Source: RFSX01 sp964495785 (GTDB lineage Bacteria; Bacteroidota; Bacteroidia; Chitinophagales; Saprospiraceae). From it: DNA of 64,000 bases. Of the stretch, positions 18,869 to 27,472 are shown one piece after another (position 1 is the first letter of the stretch; every line of letters begins with the position of its first letter). The notes under the pieces were generated by a model. It saw only the letters and a program-made list of their open reading frames with translations. It was not told where the DNA came from and did not search any database. The translations under genes were made by a program, and so were the position numbers. The DNA lies in contig CAZBXL010000003.1 in assembly GCA_964495785.1 (NCBI GenBank), forward strand, positions 54,078 through 118,077, in the 5' to 3' direction.

Positions 18869-19415
18869 CCCTTTTAGGATTATCTGATATAAACTTCTTC
18901 CAGCTATTAGTAGACTTTGTTATAGGTCGTCCGTTAGATATCTGCTGGTGGTGACAGACGGCGGTAGCTAATGCGTCAGTGGCATCTAGATAGTGCTCAT
19001 TAATAGTAAAGTCAAGTCTATGATTGAGCATTGCAGCGACTTGCTCCTTAGAAGCATTACCATTACCTGTTATAGCCATCTTTATTTTCTTAGGAGAATA
19101 TTCTATGACATCTATACCCATCGTAATAGCAGCTGCCATAGAGACACCCTGAGCTCTACCGAGCTTAAGCATAGACTGAACATTCTTGCCAAAAAATGGT
19201 GCTTCAATAGCCATCTGGCCAGGTAAGTGCAGTTCTATAATTTCTTGTAGTTGAAGATATATCTCTTTGAGCTTAGTATAGTGATCTTCGAATTTTTGCA
19301 GTTTGATGACACCAATATCTTTTACAATAGGTTTTTTAGGACCGTAATCTATGATTGCATATCCCAATACATTTGTACCAGGATCCACGCCGATTATTTT
19401 TGTATTCTTAGCCAA
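18855..19415 (-). CDS. ruvC: Crossover junction endodeoxyribonuclease RuvC
   Basis: A 186-residue Holliday-junction resolvase. The four acidic catalytic residues are all present: Asp11 in IIGVDPGTNVLGYAI, Glu71 in AIEAPFFGKNVQS, and Asp144 and Asp147 in YLDATDALATAV. The length is normal for Bacteroidota. It converges on the HIT gene with a 14-bp overlap of coding ends. A -7 box (TAGATTTG, minus strand) sits at 19432-19439, just upstream of the ATG. Confidence 0.96.
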   Translation of the reverse strand: MAKNTKIIGVDPGTNVLGYAIIDYGPKKPIVKDIGVIKLQKFEDHYTKLKEIYLQLQEIIELHLPGQMAIEAPFFGKNVQSMLKLGRAQGVSMAAAITMGIDVIEYSPKKIKMAITGNGNASKEQVAAMLNHRLDFTINEHYLDATDALATAVCHHQQISNGRPITKSTNSWKKFISDNPKRVRKT

Positions 19416-19431
19416 CAGTCAAGTTATATTA

Positions 19432-19439
19432 CAAATCTA
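19432..19439 (-). promoter_or_regulatory. Candidate -7 box for ruvC
   Basis: The minus strand reads TAGATTTG, an exact TAnnTTTG match, 17 nt upstream of the ruvC ATG. A -33 TTG at standard spacing is not obvious. Confidence 0.4.
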
Positions 19440-19492
19440 CATTATATGTAATCATAATGTGCTGTACAAACTGTTTATTTGTGATAAGGGAG

Positions 19493-20455
19493 ATGAATAT
19501 TATGGCTAAGACAATTAATATAGTTCTTAAACTTCTGATCGTTATAGTATTCGGCTATATGGTCATCAAGTACGTAAGCGGTGATAGTCAGGTATATTTT
19601 GATTTGGTATTACTCAGTAATGCATTATCAGAACGCTGGTATTTGTTGCTTTCATCGATTGTATTAATGCCACTAAACTGGATCTTAGAATCGCAAAAGT
19701 GGCGTACTGTTATGAATAGCTATACAGCTGTTAGTTTTCGTACTTCTATTGTTTCGATTCTGTGTGGCATTACTTGTGGCTTAGTGACACCTGCGAGAGT
19801 AGGAGAATTTATGGGGAGGCTGCTTAATGTAGCAGGAGAAGAAAAAAAAATATCACTCTATTCTTCATTTATATGTTCGCTTTCGCAAAATGTAATAACT
19901 CTTACTATTGGATTAATAGCAAGTATATTATTTGTGAGAAACATCAGTGAACTAACAATTACTACTCAACAATTAGCAATCGTTAATTCTCTAATTATTG
20001 TTGCCGTAGTAAGCCTTTATTTTTTTCATCACAGAATTCTTTCGCTATTTTCAAATACAAGATTTTATAAGAATCATTTACACTTCGTAAGAGATAGAAC
20101 TGCGAATAAATCATTACTTTATAAGGTGCTCTTTTTATCTCTATTGCGATATATTGTATACGCTACACAGTATATTTTGATTCTCATGTTTTTAGAATCG
20201 TCAGTGCCCATATTTAATAACGTAATAGCAGTGTGCACTATATTCTTAATTCAATCAAGTATTCCCTTGCCTCCTTTGATGGGCTTATTAGCAAGAGGTG
20301 AGATAGCCATTCTTATCTTAGGTTTACTATCTTACAACGGCACTACGGCATTAATAGCTGCTGGATTACTTTGGGTAATAAATTTGATAATACCTTCGTT
20401 AATTGGCTTAGGCTATTTATTGAAAATGAATATATGGAAGTCTCTAAATTCTTAA
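19493..20455 (+). CDS. Flippase-like membrane protein (LPG synthase transmembrane / UPF0104 family)
   Basis: About 320 residues with seven to nine hydrophobic helices, matching the lysylphosphatidylglycerol-synthase transmembrane family (AglD/MprF flippase-like). Diagnostic stretches are LESQKWRTVM, SILCGITCGLVTPARVGEFMGR and the SIPLPPLMGLLARGEI region. It lacks the soluble aminoacyl-transferase domain of full MprF, so lipid flipping is likelier than lysylation, but the substrate is unknown. Frames open at 19457; the ATGs at 19493 or 19502 fit better, with GGGAG at 19488-19492 close to them. Its stop overlaps the next start (TAATG). Confidence 0.8.
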   Translation: MNIMAKTINIVLKLLIVIVFGYMVIKYVSGDSQVYFDLVLLSNALSERWYLLLSSIVLMPLNWILESQKWRTVMNSYTAVSFRTSIVSILCGITCGLVTPARVGEFMGRLLNVAGEEKKISLYSSFICSLSQNVITLTIGLIASILFVRNISELTITTQQLAIVNSLIIVAVVSLYFFHHRILSLFSNTRFYKNHLHFVRDRTANKSLLYKVLFLSLLRYIVYATQYILILMFLESSVPIFNNVIAVCTIFLIQSSIPLPPLMGLLARGEIAILILGLLSYNGTTALIAAGLLWVINLIIPSLIGLGYLLKMNIWKSLNS

Positions 20456-21273
20456 TGAAATATATACTTAATAGAATAGCGTTACTTCTACTTATTGTAA
20501 TAGGAGTAGGGAGTAGTGATGTATTATCGCAAGAATTGGATATACCTGAAATTGCTTTTTCAGATGGAGAGCGAGTTGTATACAAGGTTTATTATAACTG
20601 GAAGTTCGTATGGATACCCGCAGGTGAGGTTACATTTTTGGTTACAGAAAGGGATGATCATTTCAATCTTTCAGTAAGTGGTATCAGCTATGAAAGTTAT
20701 GATTCATTTTTTAAAGTTAGAGATTATTATGTAAGTAGAATAGACAAGCAGACTCTAATACCCTCTAACTTTAAAAGAGATATTTTGGAAGGTAATTACC
20801 AGAGATATGATAGCTTATCATTTGACCAAGATAAATATGAACTGACTGAGTATTTTGGAAGAACTAAAGAGACAGCCAAGGAATTTGAATTTCAATTAGA
20901 AGGTAAAGTTTTAGATATGGTTTCTGCGATATACTATATGCGGTCTTTACCCAAAGATATTTATCAAGAGGAGCAAGATATTGACTTGCAGATATTTTTT
21001 GATAAAGAGTTATTCGATATACATATTAGCAATAGAGGAATGGTCGATAAGAAAATCAAATCTGTAGGAAAAATATCTTGTATTCACTTACAACCTGAAC
21101 TGATCTCAGGTTATGTATTTGAAGAAGGTGACGTGATGGATATATGGGTATCCTCAGATGATAATAGAATTCCTATTCAGATTGAATCACCTATTAGTTT
21201 TGGTTCAGTCAAAGTATTACTTAAGTCCGTAGAAAATCTTAAGTATCCCTCTTCACTAATAGACCTATACTAA
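20455..21273 (+). CDS. DUF3108 domain protein, exported
   Basis: About 272 residues with a signal peptide (KYILNRIALLLLIVIGVG...LSQ). The mature part carries the DUF3108 pattern FSDGERVVYKVYYNWKFVWIPAGEVTF and later ILEGNYQRYDSLSFDQ, a predicted periplasmic beta fold related to LolA/LolB-like sandwiches. I chose the ATG at 20455, which shares its A with the upstream TAA stop (TAATG), over a longer frame opening at 20371. The function is not established. It is translationally coupled on both sides, which argues for a joint envelope role with the flippase-like and DUF4230 proteins. Confidence 0.8.
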   Translation: MKYILNRIALLLLIVIGVGSSDVLSQELDIPEIAFSDGERVVYKVYYNWKFVWIPAGEVTFLVTERDDHFNLSVSGISYESYDSFFKVRDYYVSRIDKQTLIPSNFKRDILEGNYQRYDSLSFDQDKYELTEYFGRTKETAKEFEFQLEGKVLDMVSAIYYMRSLPKDIYQEEQDIDLQIFFDKELFDIHISNRGMVDKKIKSVGKISCIHLQPELISGYVFEEGDVMDIWVSSDDNRIPIQIESPISFGSVKVLLKSVENLKYPSSLIDLY

Positions 21274-21869
21274 TGAAAAAATTAAATCTTGTAATTTTCA
21301 TAGTGCTTTTACTTATTGGAAGTTTATCATTAGGATACTTTCTTGGATTCAAATCAGAAATGTTTAAGTCCCGAGAAGTAGAGTCTGCCCAGGTAATGTT
21401 AGAAAAGATTTCTAAGGTATTTAAGATGGTCGCTGTCGAAGGAGAAGTATCAGAAATCTATGATTATAAAGCATATCAATATCTGGATGTAAGCCTTCTT
21501 AGGAAAAAAGCATTGGTTAGAGTTAAGGCTAAAGTCTCTATAGGGTATGATCTCGATAAGGTAGAATTTGTCATAGACGAATCCTCCAAAACTATCAAGA
21601 TGAATAATTTTCCTGAGCCAGAAATTCTTTATGTAGAGCACGACTTAGACTATTATGATATACAAGAGAGTATGTTTAATGAATTCTCTGCTGAAGACCT
21701 CTCTAAGATCAATAAACGGGCTAAAGACTATGCAGTTACTCTAATAGAAAAGGGGCCTTTATTTGATAAAGCCAAAGAGCAAAAACAAGAAATCATGAAC
21801 TTGCTATCAGATGTGTGGAGTCAGACAGGATGGACACTTATTGTAGAAGATAATATTCTGCAAGGATAA
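21273..21869 (+). CDS. DUF4230 domain protein
   Basis: A 198-residue protein with one N-terminal transmembrane helix (5-27) and a periplasmic DUF4230 domain (about 40-190; LEKISKVFKMVAVEGEVSEIYDY, RVKAKVSIGYDLDKV). DUF4230 proteins are common membrane-anchored proteins without a known activity. The ATG overlaps the upstream DUF3108 stop by one base, making this the third coupled gene of the unit. Confidence 0.82.
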   Translation: MKKLNLVIFIVLLLIGSLSLGYFLGFKSEMFKSREVESAQVMLEKISKVFKMVAVEGEVSEIYDYKAYQYLDVSLLRKKALVRVKAKVSIGYDLDKVEFVIDESSKTIKMNNFPEPEILYVEHDLDYYDIQESMFNEFSAEDLSKINKRAKDYAVTLIEKGPLFDKAKEQKQEIMNLLSDVWSQTGWTLIVEDNILQG

Positions 21870-22210
21870 GATTATTAAGTATGTCGTACTTAGATAGTAT
21901 ATAATGATAATATAATAATTAACTCTTTGCTTTAGATTTGATTTTATATTTTTAGCATTAAGTCTCATAATATTTTGAATTGCACAGCCAAAGTATCATT
22001 ATCAAACCAGGTAGCGACACCGAAAACTTAGATAAAAGGATATTTTTGAATTGTATTCTTTCTTACTCTAACGCTTCATTGGCTGTGCATTCATTTATGA
22101 CCATGAAGAAGTATGCAAATGCGACAAGCTTCTAAAAAACACTATATTTTGTTATTGAAGTCTAATTCTGCGATAATTCAACTATTTTACCATCCAATTC
22201 AATCAATTCT
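21870..22210. other. Gene-free leader region with a long-range inverted repeat
   Basis: This 341-bp interval precedes the first POT transporter. I see no coding region. An 11-bp perfect inverted repeat, tgcacagccaa at 21981-21991 and ttggctgtgca at 22079-22089, encloses 87 nt. If transcribed it could form a closing stem of a structured leader, or it may be a pair of protein-binding half sites. No known riboswitch class was recognised. Confidence 0.5.
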
Positions 22211-23620
22211 ATGAAAACTCTTGACAGTCCACTGGACAATCAGCCGCAGTTATGGGGACATCCTATTGGGCTCTATGTACTCTTCTTTACAGAAATGTGG
22301 GAGCGATTCTCTTATTATGGGATGCGAGCTATTTTGGTCCTATATATTACAACTAAGACAATGGATGCTAACCCAGGTTTGGGTTGGTCTGCAACAGAAG
22401 CCCTAAGCCTCTATGGAACTTACACGATGTTAGTGTACGTCATGTCAATACCTGGAGGACTAATCGCAGATAAGATTATGGGTCAGAAAAAGGCCGTTTT
22501 GTTGGGGGGATTCATACTCATTTTAGGGCATAGTATCTTAGCCATCACACAAGATTGGGCCTTCTACACGGGGCTTGGATTAATTATATTGGGAGTCGGA
22601 CTGCTTAAGCCTAATATTTCTACCATGGTTGGCGGCTTGTATAAGCAGGGTGACGAGAGAAGAGACAAAGGATTCACAATATTTTATATCGGTATTAATG
22701 TAGGTGCTTTCTTAGCAGGAATTATTGTAGGTGGTGTCGGAGAAAAAATAGGATGGCACTATGGTTTCGGTTTAGCCGGCATTGGTATGTTATTAGGAAT
22801 GTTGGTTTTTATGTGGGGTCAAAAATACCTTGTGGGTGTGGGTGACTTTATTGGAAATGATGACAATCCTGACAAGGAGCATATGAATAGGCCATTATCG
22901 AAAATAGAGAAAGATAGAATGTTGGTTATGTTTCTTTCATTCTTATTGATCATTGTTTTCTGGGGAGCCTTTGAACAAGCTGGTGGTTTAATGAATATTT
23001 ACGCGGATACAAAAACAGATAGAATGTTAATGGGATGGGAAGTCCCTGCATCTTGGTTTCAATCTGTTAACGCATTCTTTATCATTACTCTTGGTACAGC
23101 GGTAGCTGGATTTTGGTATAAGTGGAAACTGAAAGGTAGAGAAGGGTCTTCTCTCTTTAAAATGGCGATAGGGATTATCATCATGGGAGTTGGATTCTTA
23201 TTTATGCGATTTGCAGCTGAGCAGTATGAGGCGACAGGATCTTCTGCAATGTATTGGTTGGTATTAGCATATTTGTTACATACTATAGGTGAGTTGTGTG
23301 CATCGCCCGTGGCACTTTCATTTATCACAAAACTTGCCCCCGTTAAGTATGGATCCTTTATGATGGGTGCATATTTTGCTGCTACTGGCTTAGGTAATAA
23401 GCTTGCCGGTTGGGTAGGATCAAGTGCAGAAGGAGCTGGAGAAAAAGCCGTTTTTACAGGAGTATTTTTCTTTACTGTAGCGGTAGGAATAATAGTATTG
23501 TTATTGCTTAAGCCACTCAAGCGACTTACACATGGAGCAGAAGATTTAGTATTAAATGATCATGATGAGGCAGAAGGATTCGAATTGGGTGCTAAGAACG
23601 AGCTAATAGATAGAAACTAA
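22211..23620 (+). CDS. Proton-dependent oligopeptide (POT/PTR) transporter, copy 1
   Basis: A 469-residue major-facilitator transporter importing di- and tripeptides with protons. The proton-coupling ExxER motif lies in TEMWERFSYYGMRA (Glu28, Glu31, Arg32). The PTR signature FTIFYIGINVGAF follows transmembrane helix 4, and FWGAFEQAGG sits on a later helix. About 12 helices are predicted. It is followed after 23 nt by a second POT gene, so a tandem duplication or paralogue pair in one operon is likely. Confidence 0.92.
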   Translation: MKTLDSPLDNQPQLWGHPIGLYVLFFTEMWERFSYYGMRAILVLYITTKTMDANPGLGWSATEALSLYGTYTMLVYVMSIPGGLIADKIMGQKKAVLLGGFILILGHSILAITQDWAFYTGLGLIILGVGLLKPNISTMVGGLYKQGDERRDKGFTIFYIGINVGAFLAGIIVGGVGEKIGWHYGFGLAGIGMLLGMLVFMWGQKYLVGVGDFIGNDDNPDKEHMNRPLSKIEKDRMLVMFLSFLLIIVFWGAFEQAGGLMNIYADTKTDRMLMGWEVPASWFQSVNAFFIITLGTAVAGFWYKWKLKGREGSSLFKMAIGIIIMGVGFLFMRFAAEQYEATGSSAMYWLVLAYLLHTIGELCASPVALSFITKLAPVKYGSFMMGAYFAATGLGNKLAGWVGSSAEGAGEKAVFTGVFFFTVAVGIIVLLLLKPLKRLTHGAEDLVLNDHDEAEGFELGAKNELIDRN

Positions 23621-23643
23621 AATATAACCAACTTACTACTAAT

Positions 23644-25416
23644 ATGGACGACTTACTGGATAATAATTTAGAGGATAAATCATTTAATGGAGTAGAGATA
23701 AAAGCAGAAGTTCTCGGACATCCATCACAGCTTTTTGTATTGTTTTTTACAGAGATGTGGGAGCGATTTTCATACTATGGAATGAGGGCCTTACTCGTCA
23801 TTTTTCTCACTGGTGCAATTACTGGAGATAATCCTGGTTGGGGTTGGGATAGGGCTGCTGCTTTATCACTTTTAGGGACATATGCATTAGCGGTATACCT
23901 TACACCTATTGTAGGAGGATGGCTTGCTGATAATAAAATAGGATATCGTAACGCAGTGGGTATAGGTGCTTTACTTATGACATTAGGTCATGCTTCGATG
24001 GCTATCGAGACACCGACTGCTCTTTATATAGGTATCGCTCTTCTTATATTCGGTAATGGTTTTTTTAAACCTAATATGACATCAATCATATCTAAACTAT
24101 ATGATAAGCATCCTGAGAAAAAAGATGGTGCCTATACTATTTTCTATATGGGGGTCAATGCTGGTGCATTCTTAGGAATTATGCTTTGTGGTTACCTCGG
24201 CGAAAAAGTAAGTTGGAGTTGGGGATTTGGATTGGCAGGTATATTTATGTTCTTAGGTATGCTGCAATTCTGGTTTGCACAGTCATTATTTGGTGATATA
24301 GGTGCTAAGCCTTCTGCTGATAAGAATGATAATGTAATTCTTAAAGAAGGCGAAAAGCTTAATCCGTTTACAATTATAGATAAGGTTTTGATCGCGATAT
24401 TTTGCTTGCTCTCAGTAGTCTGGATATTAAATGATCCACTGTCTACAATAGGTGGCTATCAGATATTACCAGGGGGAGCTCATGGCAATGTTGCTAATTA
24501 TGTCATACTGGCTGCATTGGCTTGCTTCTTTATAGTCTTAGTGATGAGACTCACTAGGTATACACCGATAGTCCGAGACAGACTTATAGCGGTTGCAATT
24601 TTTGCATTCTTTACTGTTTTCTTTTGGGCTGCATTTGAGCAGGCTGCAGGCACGTTGCCTATCTTTGCTAATGACTATACTCAGAGAGCTCTCACCGGTG
24701 GTTCTGCGACAACTTTCAAGATTATAGACTTAATGGTAACTATCATACCGTTACTGATAATTACGTGGGTTCTTATCAAATTATTTATAAAAACATTTTC
24801 AAGAATCTCTCTGTCAAACATTATTCTCGGGATAAGCTTTCTTATTGTATGGGCAATAGTGGGTTATAAGATCTTTAATGAATTTAGTAGTCAAGGTACA
24901 GAGGTGCCAGCAACTTGGTTTGGTATACTTAATTCGTTGTTTATAATAATGTTTGCACCGTTATTTTCTAAATGGTGGGAGAGTAAGTATAATCCAAGTG
25001 CTGCATTCAAGTATGGTTTTGGCTTGATACTATTAGGTATAGGATTTGGATTTTTAGTGTTTGGTTCATTATCTATTGCGCAGGGTGCACAGACAGCCTC
25101 AGTGAGTATGATGTGGTTGGTATGGGCTTATCTCTTCCATACTCTCGGTGAATTATGCTTGTCCCCTGTAGGTTTATCATACCTAAGTAAATTGGTGCCG
25201 AGTAGAATGATAGCATTCATGTTTGGTATTTGGTATTTAGCTATTGCTATAGGAAATAAGTTAGCTCATACACTTGGAGGAATGATAGATCAGATAACTT
25301 CTGATTATTCTTTGGCTACGTTTTTTGGAATTTTTACAGCTGTTCCTATCGCAGCGGGCCTACTTGTTATGGCACTGAATCCACTACTTAAGAAACTAAT
25401 GCATGGAGTAAAATAG
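23644..25416 (+). CDS. Proton-dependent oligopeptide (POT/PTR) transporter, copy 2
   Basis: A 590-residue POT transporter with the same landmarks as its neighbour: TEMWERFSYYGMRALL (Glu37, Glu40, Arg41), YTIFYMGVNAGAFLGI and FFWAAFEQAAGTLPIF. It is about 120 residues longer. The extra length lies mainly in the central part (roughly residues 240-330 and 375-440), where added hydrophobic stretches suggest 14 helices as in many bacterial POTs. Different substrate preference from copy 1 is plausible but cannot be read from sequence. Confidence 0.92.
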   Translation: MDDLLDNNLEDKSFNGVEIKAEVLGHPSQLFVLFFTEMWERFSYYGMRALLVIFLTGAITGDNPGWGWDRAAALSLLGTYALAVYLTPIVGGWLADNKIGYRNAVGIGALLMTLGHASMAIETPTALYIGIALLIFGNGFFKPNMTSIISKLYDKHPEKKDGAYTIFYMGVNAGAFLGIMLCGYLGEKVSWSWGFGLAGIFMFLGMLQFWFAQSLFGDIGAKPSADKNDNVILKEGEKLNPFTIIDKVLIAIFCLLSVVWILNDPLSTIGGYQILPGGAHGNVANYVILAALACFFIVLVMRLTRYTPIVRDRLIAVAIFAFFTVFFWAAFEQAAGTLPIFANDYTQRALTGGSATTFKIIDLMVTIIPLLIITWVLIKLFIKTFSRISLSNIILGISFLIVWAIVGYKIFNEFSSQGTEVPATWFGILNSLFIIMFAPLFSKWWESKYNPSAAFKYGFGLILLGIGFGFLVFGSLSIAQGAQTASVSMMWLVWAYLFHTLGELCLSPVGLSYLSKLVPSRMIAFMFGIWYLAIAIGNKLAHTLGGMIDQITSDYSLATFFGIFTAVPIAAGLLVMALNPLLKKLMHGVK

Positions 25417-25435
25417 TATCTAACAATTTATAGGA

Positions 25436-26206
25436 ATGAAAATACTTGTAATTATTTCTACTATTGTTTTCAATGCGAGTCTTATGACTGCTCAAGAGGA
25501 AGAACTTTGGACTTCCTCTCTTCCTAATTTCATAGGGCTGTCTGCAAGTTACTCTACATCAACGAATGATATCAGTCCTAATATAATAGGAGGTACAATA
25601 ATTATCTCTGACTCAGGAGCTGAGACAAAAACAACAAGTTATTCATTCAGTGCATCGGGAGGGGTATTCCTTAACGATTGTGTTGCAGTAGGTCCAATCT
25701 TTTCCTACGATTATATTGGATTTAATTCTCAGTCCTTAGGACTTTCGACAACAGTCGGCTTACCTTCTTCTATCTCTATGAATGAGAGGATGGATAGAAA
25801 CCTTTCAGCTGGATTTTTTATGAGATATATCTTCAATCCCAAAAATAGGCTTCAGGCATATCTTCAGCCATCCTTGAGTTATGTAAATGGACAAAGTGAT
25901 GTTACTAATATATCTTCAAGTCTTACTCAAGCCTCAGAAGAAAAATCAAATGCCGTATTCGCTAATGTAAGTTGTGGACTTACTTTTAATGTTACATATA
26001 ATTTCAGATTGATTACTAGACTTGGAGGATTGACTTATGAAAATGGTAGCAGAGATATAACGTCGATAACTTCTGGAGTACTCATTACGGGAGGAATGCC
26101 ATCTACAAATATGATGAGTCAGGTCGAAGAGACAATTGACTTCTCAAGTTTTACCACAAATTTTAGCATAGCTAATATTCAGTTTGGAGCCGAATATTTA
26201 TTTTAA
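25436..26206 (+). CDS. Outer-membrane beta-barrel protein, function unknown
   Basis: A 256-residue protein with a signal peptide (about 1-18, ending near TAQ). The mature part alternates hydrophobic and polar residues and is rich in Ser/Thr and Gly; the C-terminal strand, IANIQFGAEYLF, ends in Phe as in outer-membrane barrels. It resembles small OmpX/OmpW-size 8-stranded barrels but I recognise no specific family. It starts 19 nt after the second POT transporter, suggesting cotranscription and possibly a role in peptide passage through the outer membrane (inference). Confidence 0.65.
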   Translation: MKILVIISTIVFNASLMTAQEEELWTSSLPNFIGLSASYSTSTNDISPNIIGGTIIISDSGAETKTTSYSFSASGGVFLNDCVAVGPIFSYDYIGFNSQSLGLSTTVGLPSSISMNERMDRNLSAGFFMRYIFNPKNRLQAYLQPSLSYVNGQSDVTNISSSLTQASEEKSNAVFANVSCGLTFNVTYNFRLITRLGGLTYENGSRDITSITSGVLITGGMPSTNMMSQVEETIDFSSFTTNFSIANIQFGAEYLF

Positions 26207-26218
26207 TAGGATCACTCA

Positions 26219-26247
26219 GATTCCTTATTTTTTACAAAGTAGGAATC
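26219..26247 (+). terminator. Possible terminator hairpin after the barrel gene
   Basis: An 8-bp stem with one bulged base (gattcctta ... gtaggaatc) lies 12 nt after the barrel stop codon. It is not followed by a T run, so it may be a stabilising 3' hairpin rather than an intrinsic terminator. Confidence 0.3.
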
Positions 26248-26325
26248 CAAATAAGCCCCCCTCTTGTTGATGATCTTTACTGCCAGTCATTTTATACAAT
26301 GATTATAGATAATCTATTCGCAAAA

Positions 26326-26343
26326 GCGTAAAATATTTTACGC
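26326..26343. promoter_or_regulatory. 18-bp perfect palindrome upstream of gldB
   Basis: gcgtaaaatattttacgc is a perfect 18-bp palindrome ending 11 bp before the -7 box TAATTTTG. It covers the place where a -33 element would sit. This position suits an operator for a dimeric regulator, though a bidirectional terminator cannot be excluded. Confidence 0.45.
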
Positions 26344-26354
26344 ATTCATTTAGT

Positions 26355-26362
26355 TAATTTTG
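26355..26362 (+). promoter_or_regulatory. -7 box of gldB
   Basis: TAATTTTG is an exact TAnnTTTG match 23 nt before the gldB ATG, a normal leader distance. Confidence 0.45.
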
Positions 26363-26385
26363 TATTTGTAAAAATTAAGAAATAG

Positions 26386-27432
26386 ATGAAAACACTTGCG
26401 GGTATCATTTTTATATTCATAATCAGTCTCTTATCATGTACTGACTCACCTATCGGTAAGAATGCACCTGATGTCAGCCATATAGACTTAGATGATGTAA
26501 GCTTAATAAGATATGATAAGTTAGTAGAAGCTATGGATACTAATGATATCGAAGCGTCATATAAATCCTTGATGGATCAACATCCAGAAATAACAGATTT
26601 ATACTTTAACAAACTTTTGAATTTTTCTGCTGAAGCAAAAGATAGTTTTTATATCTATATCAAAGATTTCATAACTGCAGAGCCTATCACATCGTTACAA
26701 AAAACTGTAGATCTAAAGTACCCAAATATCAAGTCTCAAAAATCAGATTTTAATAAAGCCCAGAAATATCTTAAGTATTATTTTCCAGAGTATGTTATGC
26801 CTAACTTTTATACTTATATAACAGAGTTTGGATATCAGACGATTATATTTAGTGACGGTGATAAGGACGGTATTGGTATAGGGTTAGATATGTATCTTGG
26901 TAGTGATTTTGATTACAAGCAAGTCGATCCTAAAAATCCTATTTTCTCTGATTATCTCACCAGTACTTACAATGAAAACTATATAGTCAGAAATGCTATT
27001 GAGATCATTATCTCTGACCTGATGGGGCCTCAAAAAGGGAAAAGAATGCTGGATCAAATGCTCTACAAAGGTAAGAGGTTGTACCTAACAGAACAGATAC
27101 TTCCTTGGGTCGCTGATAGTATTATTATGGAGTACACAACTGAGGACATTAAATGGGTAGAAGATAATGAGCTTCAGATATGGGATTATTTTTTAGAGAA
27201 TAATCTTATTTACGAGACCAATCATCTTCAGATAAATAAATTCCTTAATCCAAGTCCAAATTCGCCAGGAATGCCACCTGCGGCACCGGGAAGAACTGCG
27301 ACATACATAGGATGGCAGATTGTAAGATCTTATATGCAAAGAAACCCTGAAACCACCCTCCAAGAGCTTATTTCTCTATCAGAAAGTCAGAAGTTATTGG
27401 AATTATCAAGGTACAAGCCTAAAAGACGATAA
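26386..27432 (+). CDS. gldB: Gliding motility lipoprotein GldB homologue
   Basis: A 348-residue lipoprotein with a signal peptide and lipobox ending SLLSC (Cys18 lipidated). The rest matches GldB: RYDKLVEAMDTNDIE near the start, IGLDMYLGSDFDYKQ in the middle, and APGRTATYIGWQIVRSYMQRNP near the end. GldB is essential for gliding in Flavobacterium. Here it could serve envelope assembly or type IX secretion, because homologues also occur in non-gliders. The frequent partner gldC is not adjacent. A promoter-like region with an 18-bp palindrome precedes it. Confidence 0.88.
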   Translation: MKTLAGIIFIFIISLLSCTDSPIGKNAPDVSHIDLDDVSLIRYDKLVEAMDTNDIEASYKSLMDQHPEITDLYFNKLLNFSAEAKDSFYIYIKDFITAEPITSLQKTVDLKYPNIKSQKSDFNKAQKYLKYYFPEYVMPNFYTYITEFGYQTIIFSDGDKDGIGIGLDMYLGSDFDYKQVDPKNPIFSDYLTSTYNENYIVRNAIEIIISDLMGPQKGKRMLDQMLYKGKRLYLTEQILPWVADSIIMEYTTEDIKWVEDNELQIWDYFLENNLIYETNHLQINKFLNPSPNSPGMPPAAPGRTATYIGWQIVRSYMQRNPETTLQELISLSESQKLLELSRYKPKRR

Positions 27433-27437
27433 ATACC

Positions 27438-27445
27438 TATTTTTG
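27438..27445 (+). promoter_or_regulatory. Candidate -7 box for the 2OG-Fe(II) oxygenase gene
   Basis: TATTTTTG matches TAnnTTTG exactly and lies in the 40-bp gap after gldB, 28 nt before the oxygenase ATG. It suggests the oxygenase has its own promoter. Confidence 0.4.
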
Positions 27446-27472
27446 TAGATCACAAAATTAAAAAAGCATATT

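Noticed and set aside
20371..20454. Longer start of the DUF3108 gene at 20371
   Set aside because: It overlaps the flippase-like gene by 85 nt and hides the signal peptide; the TAATG start at 20455 is consistent with the next junction.
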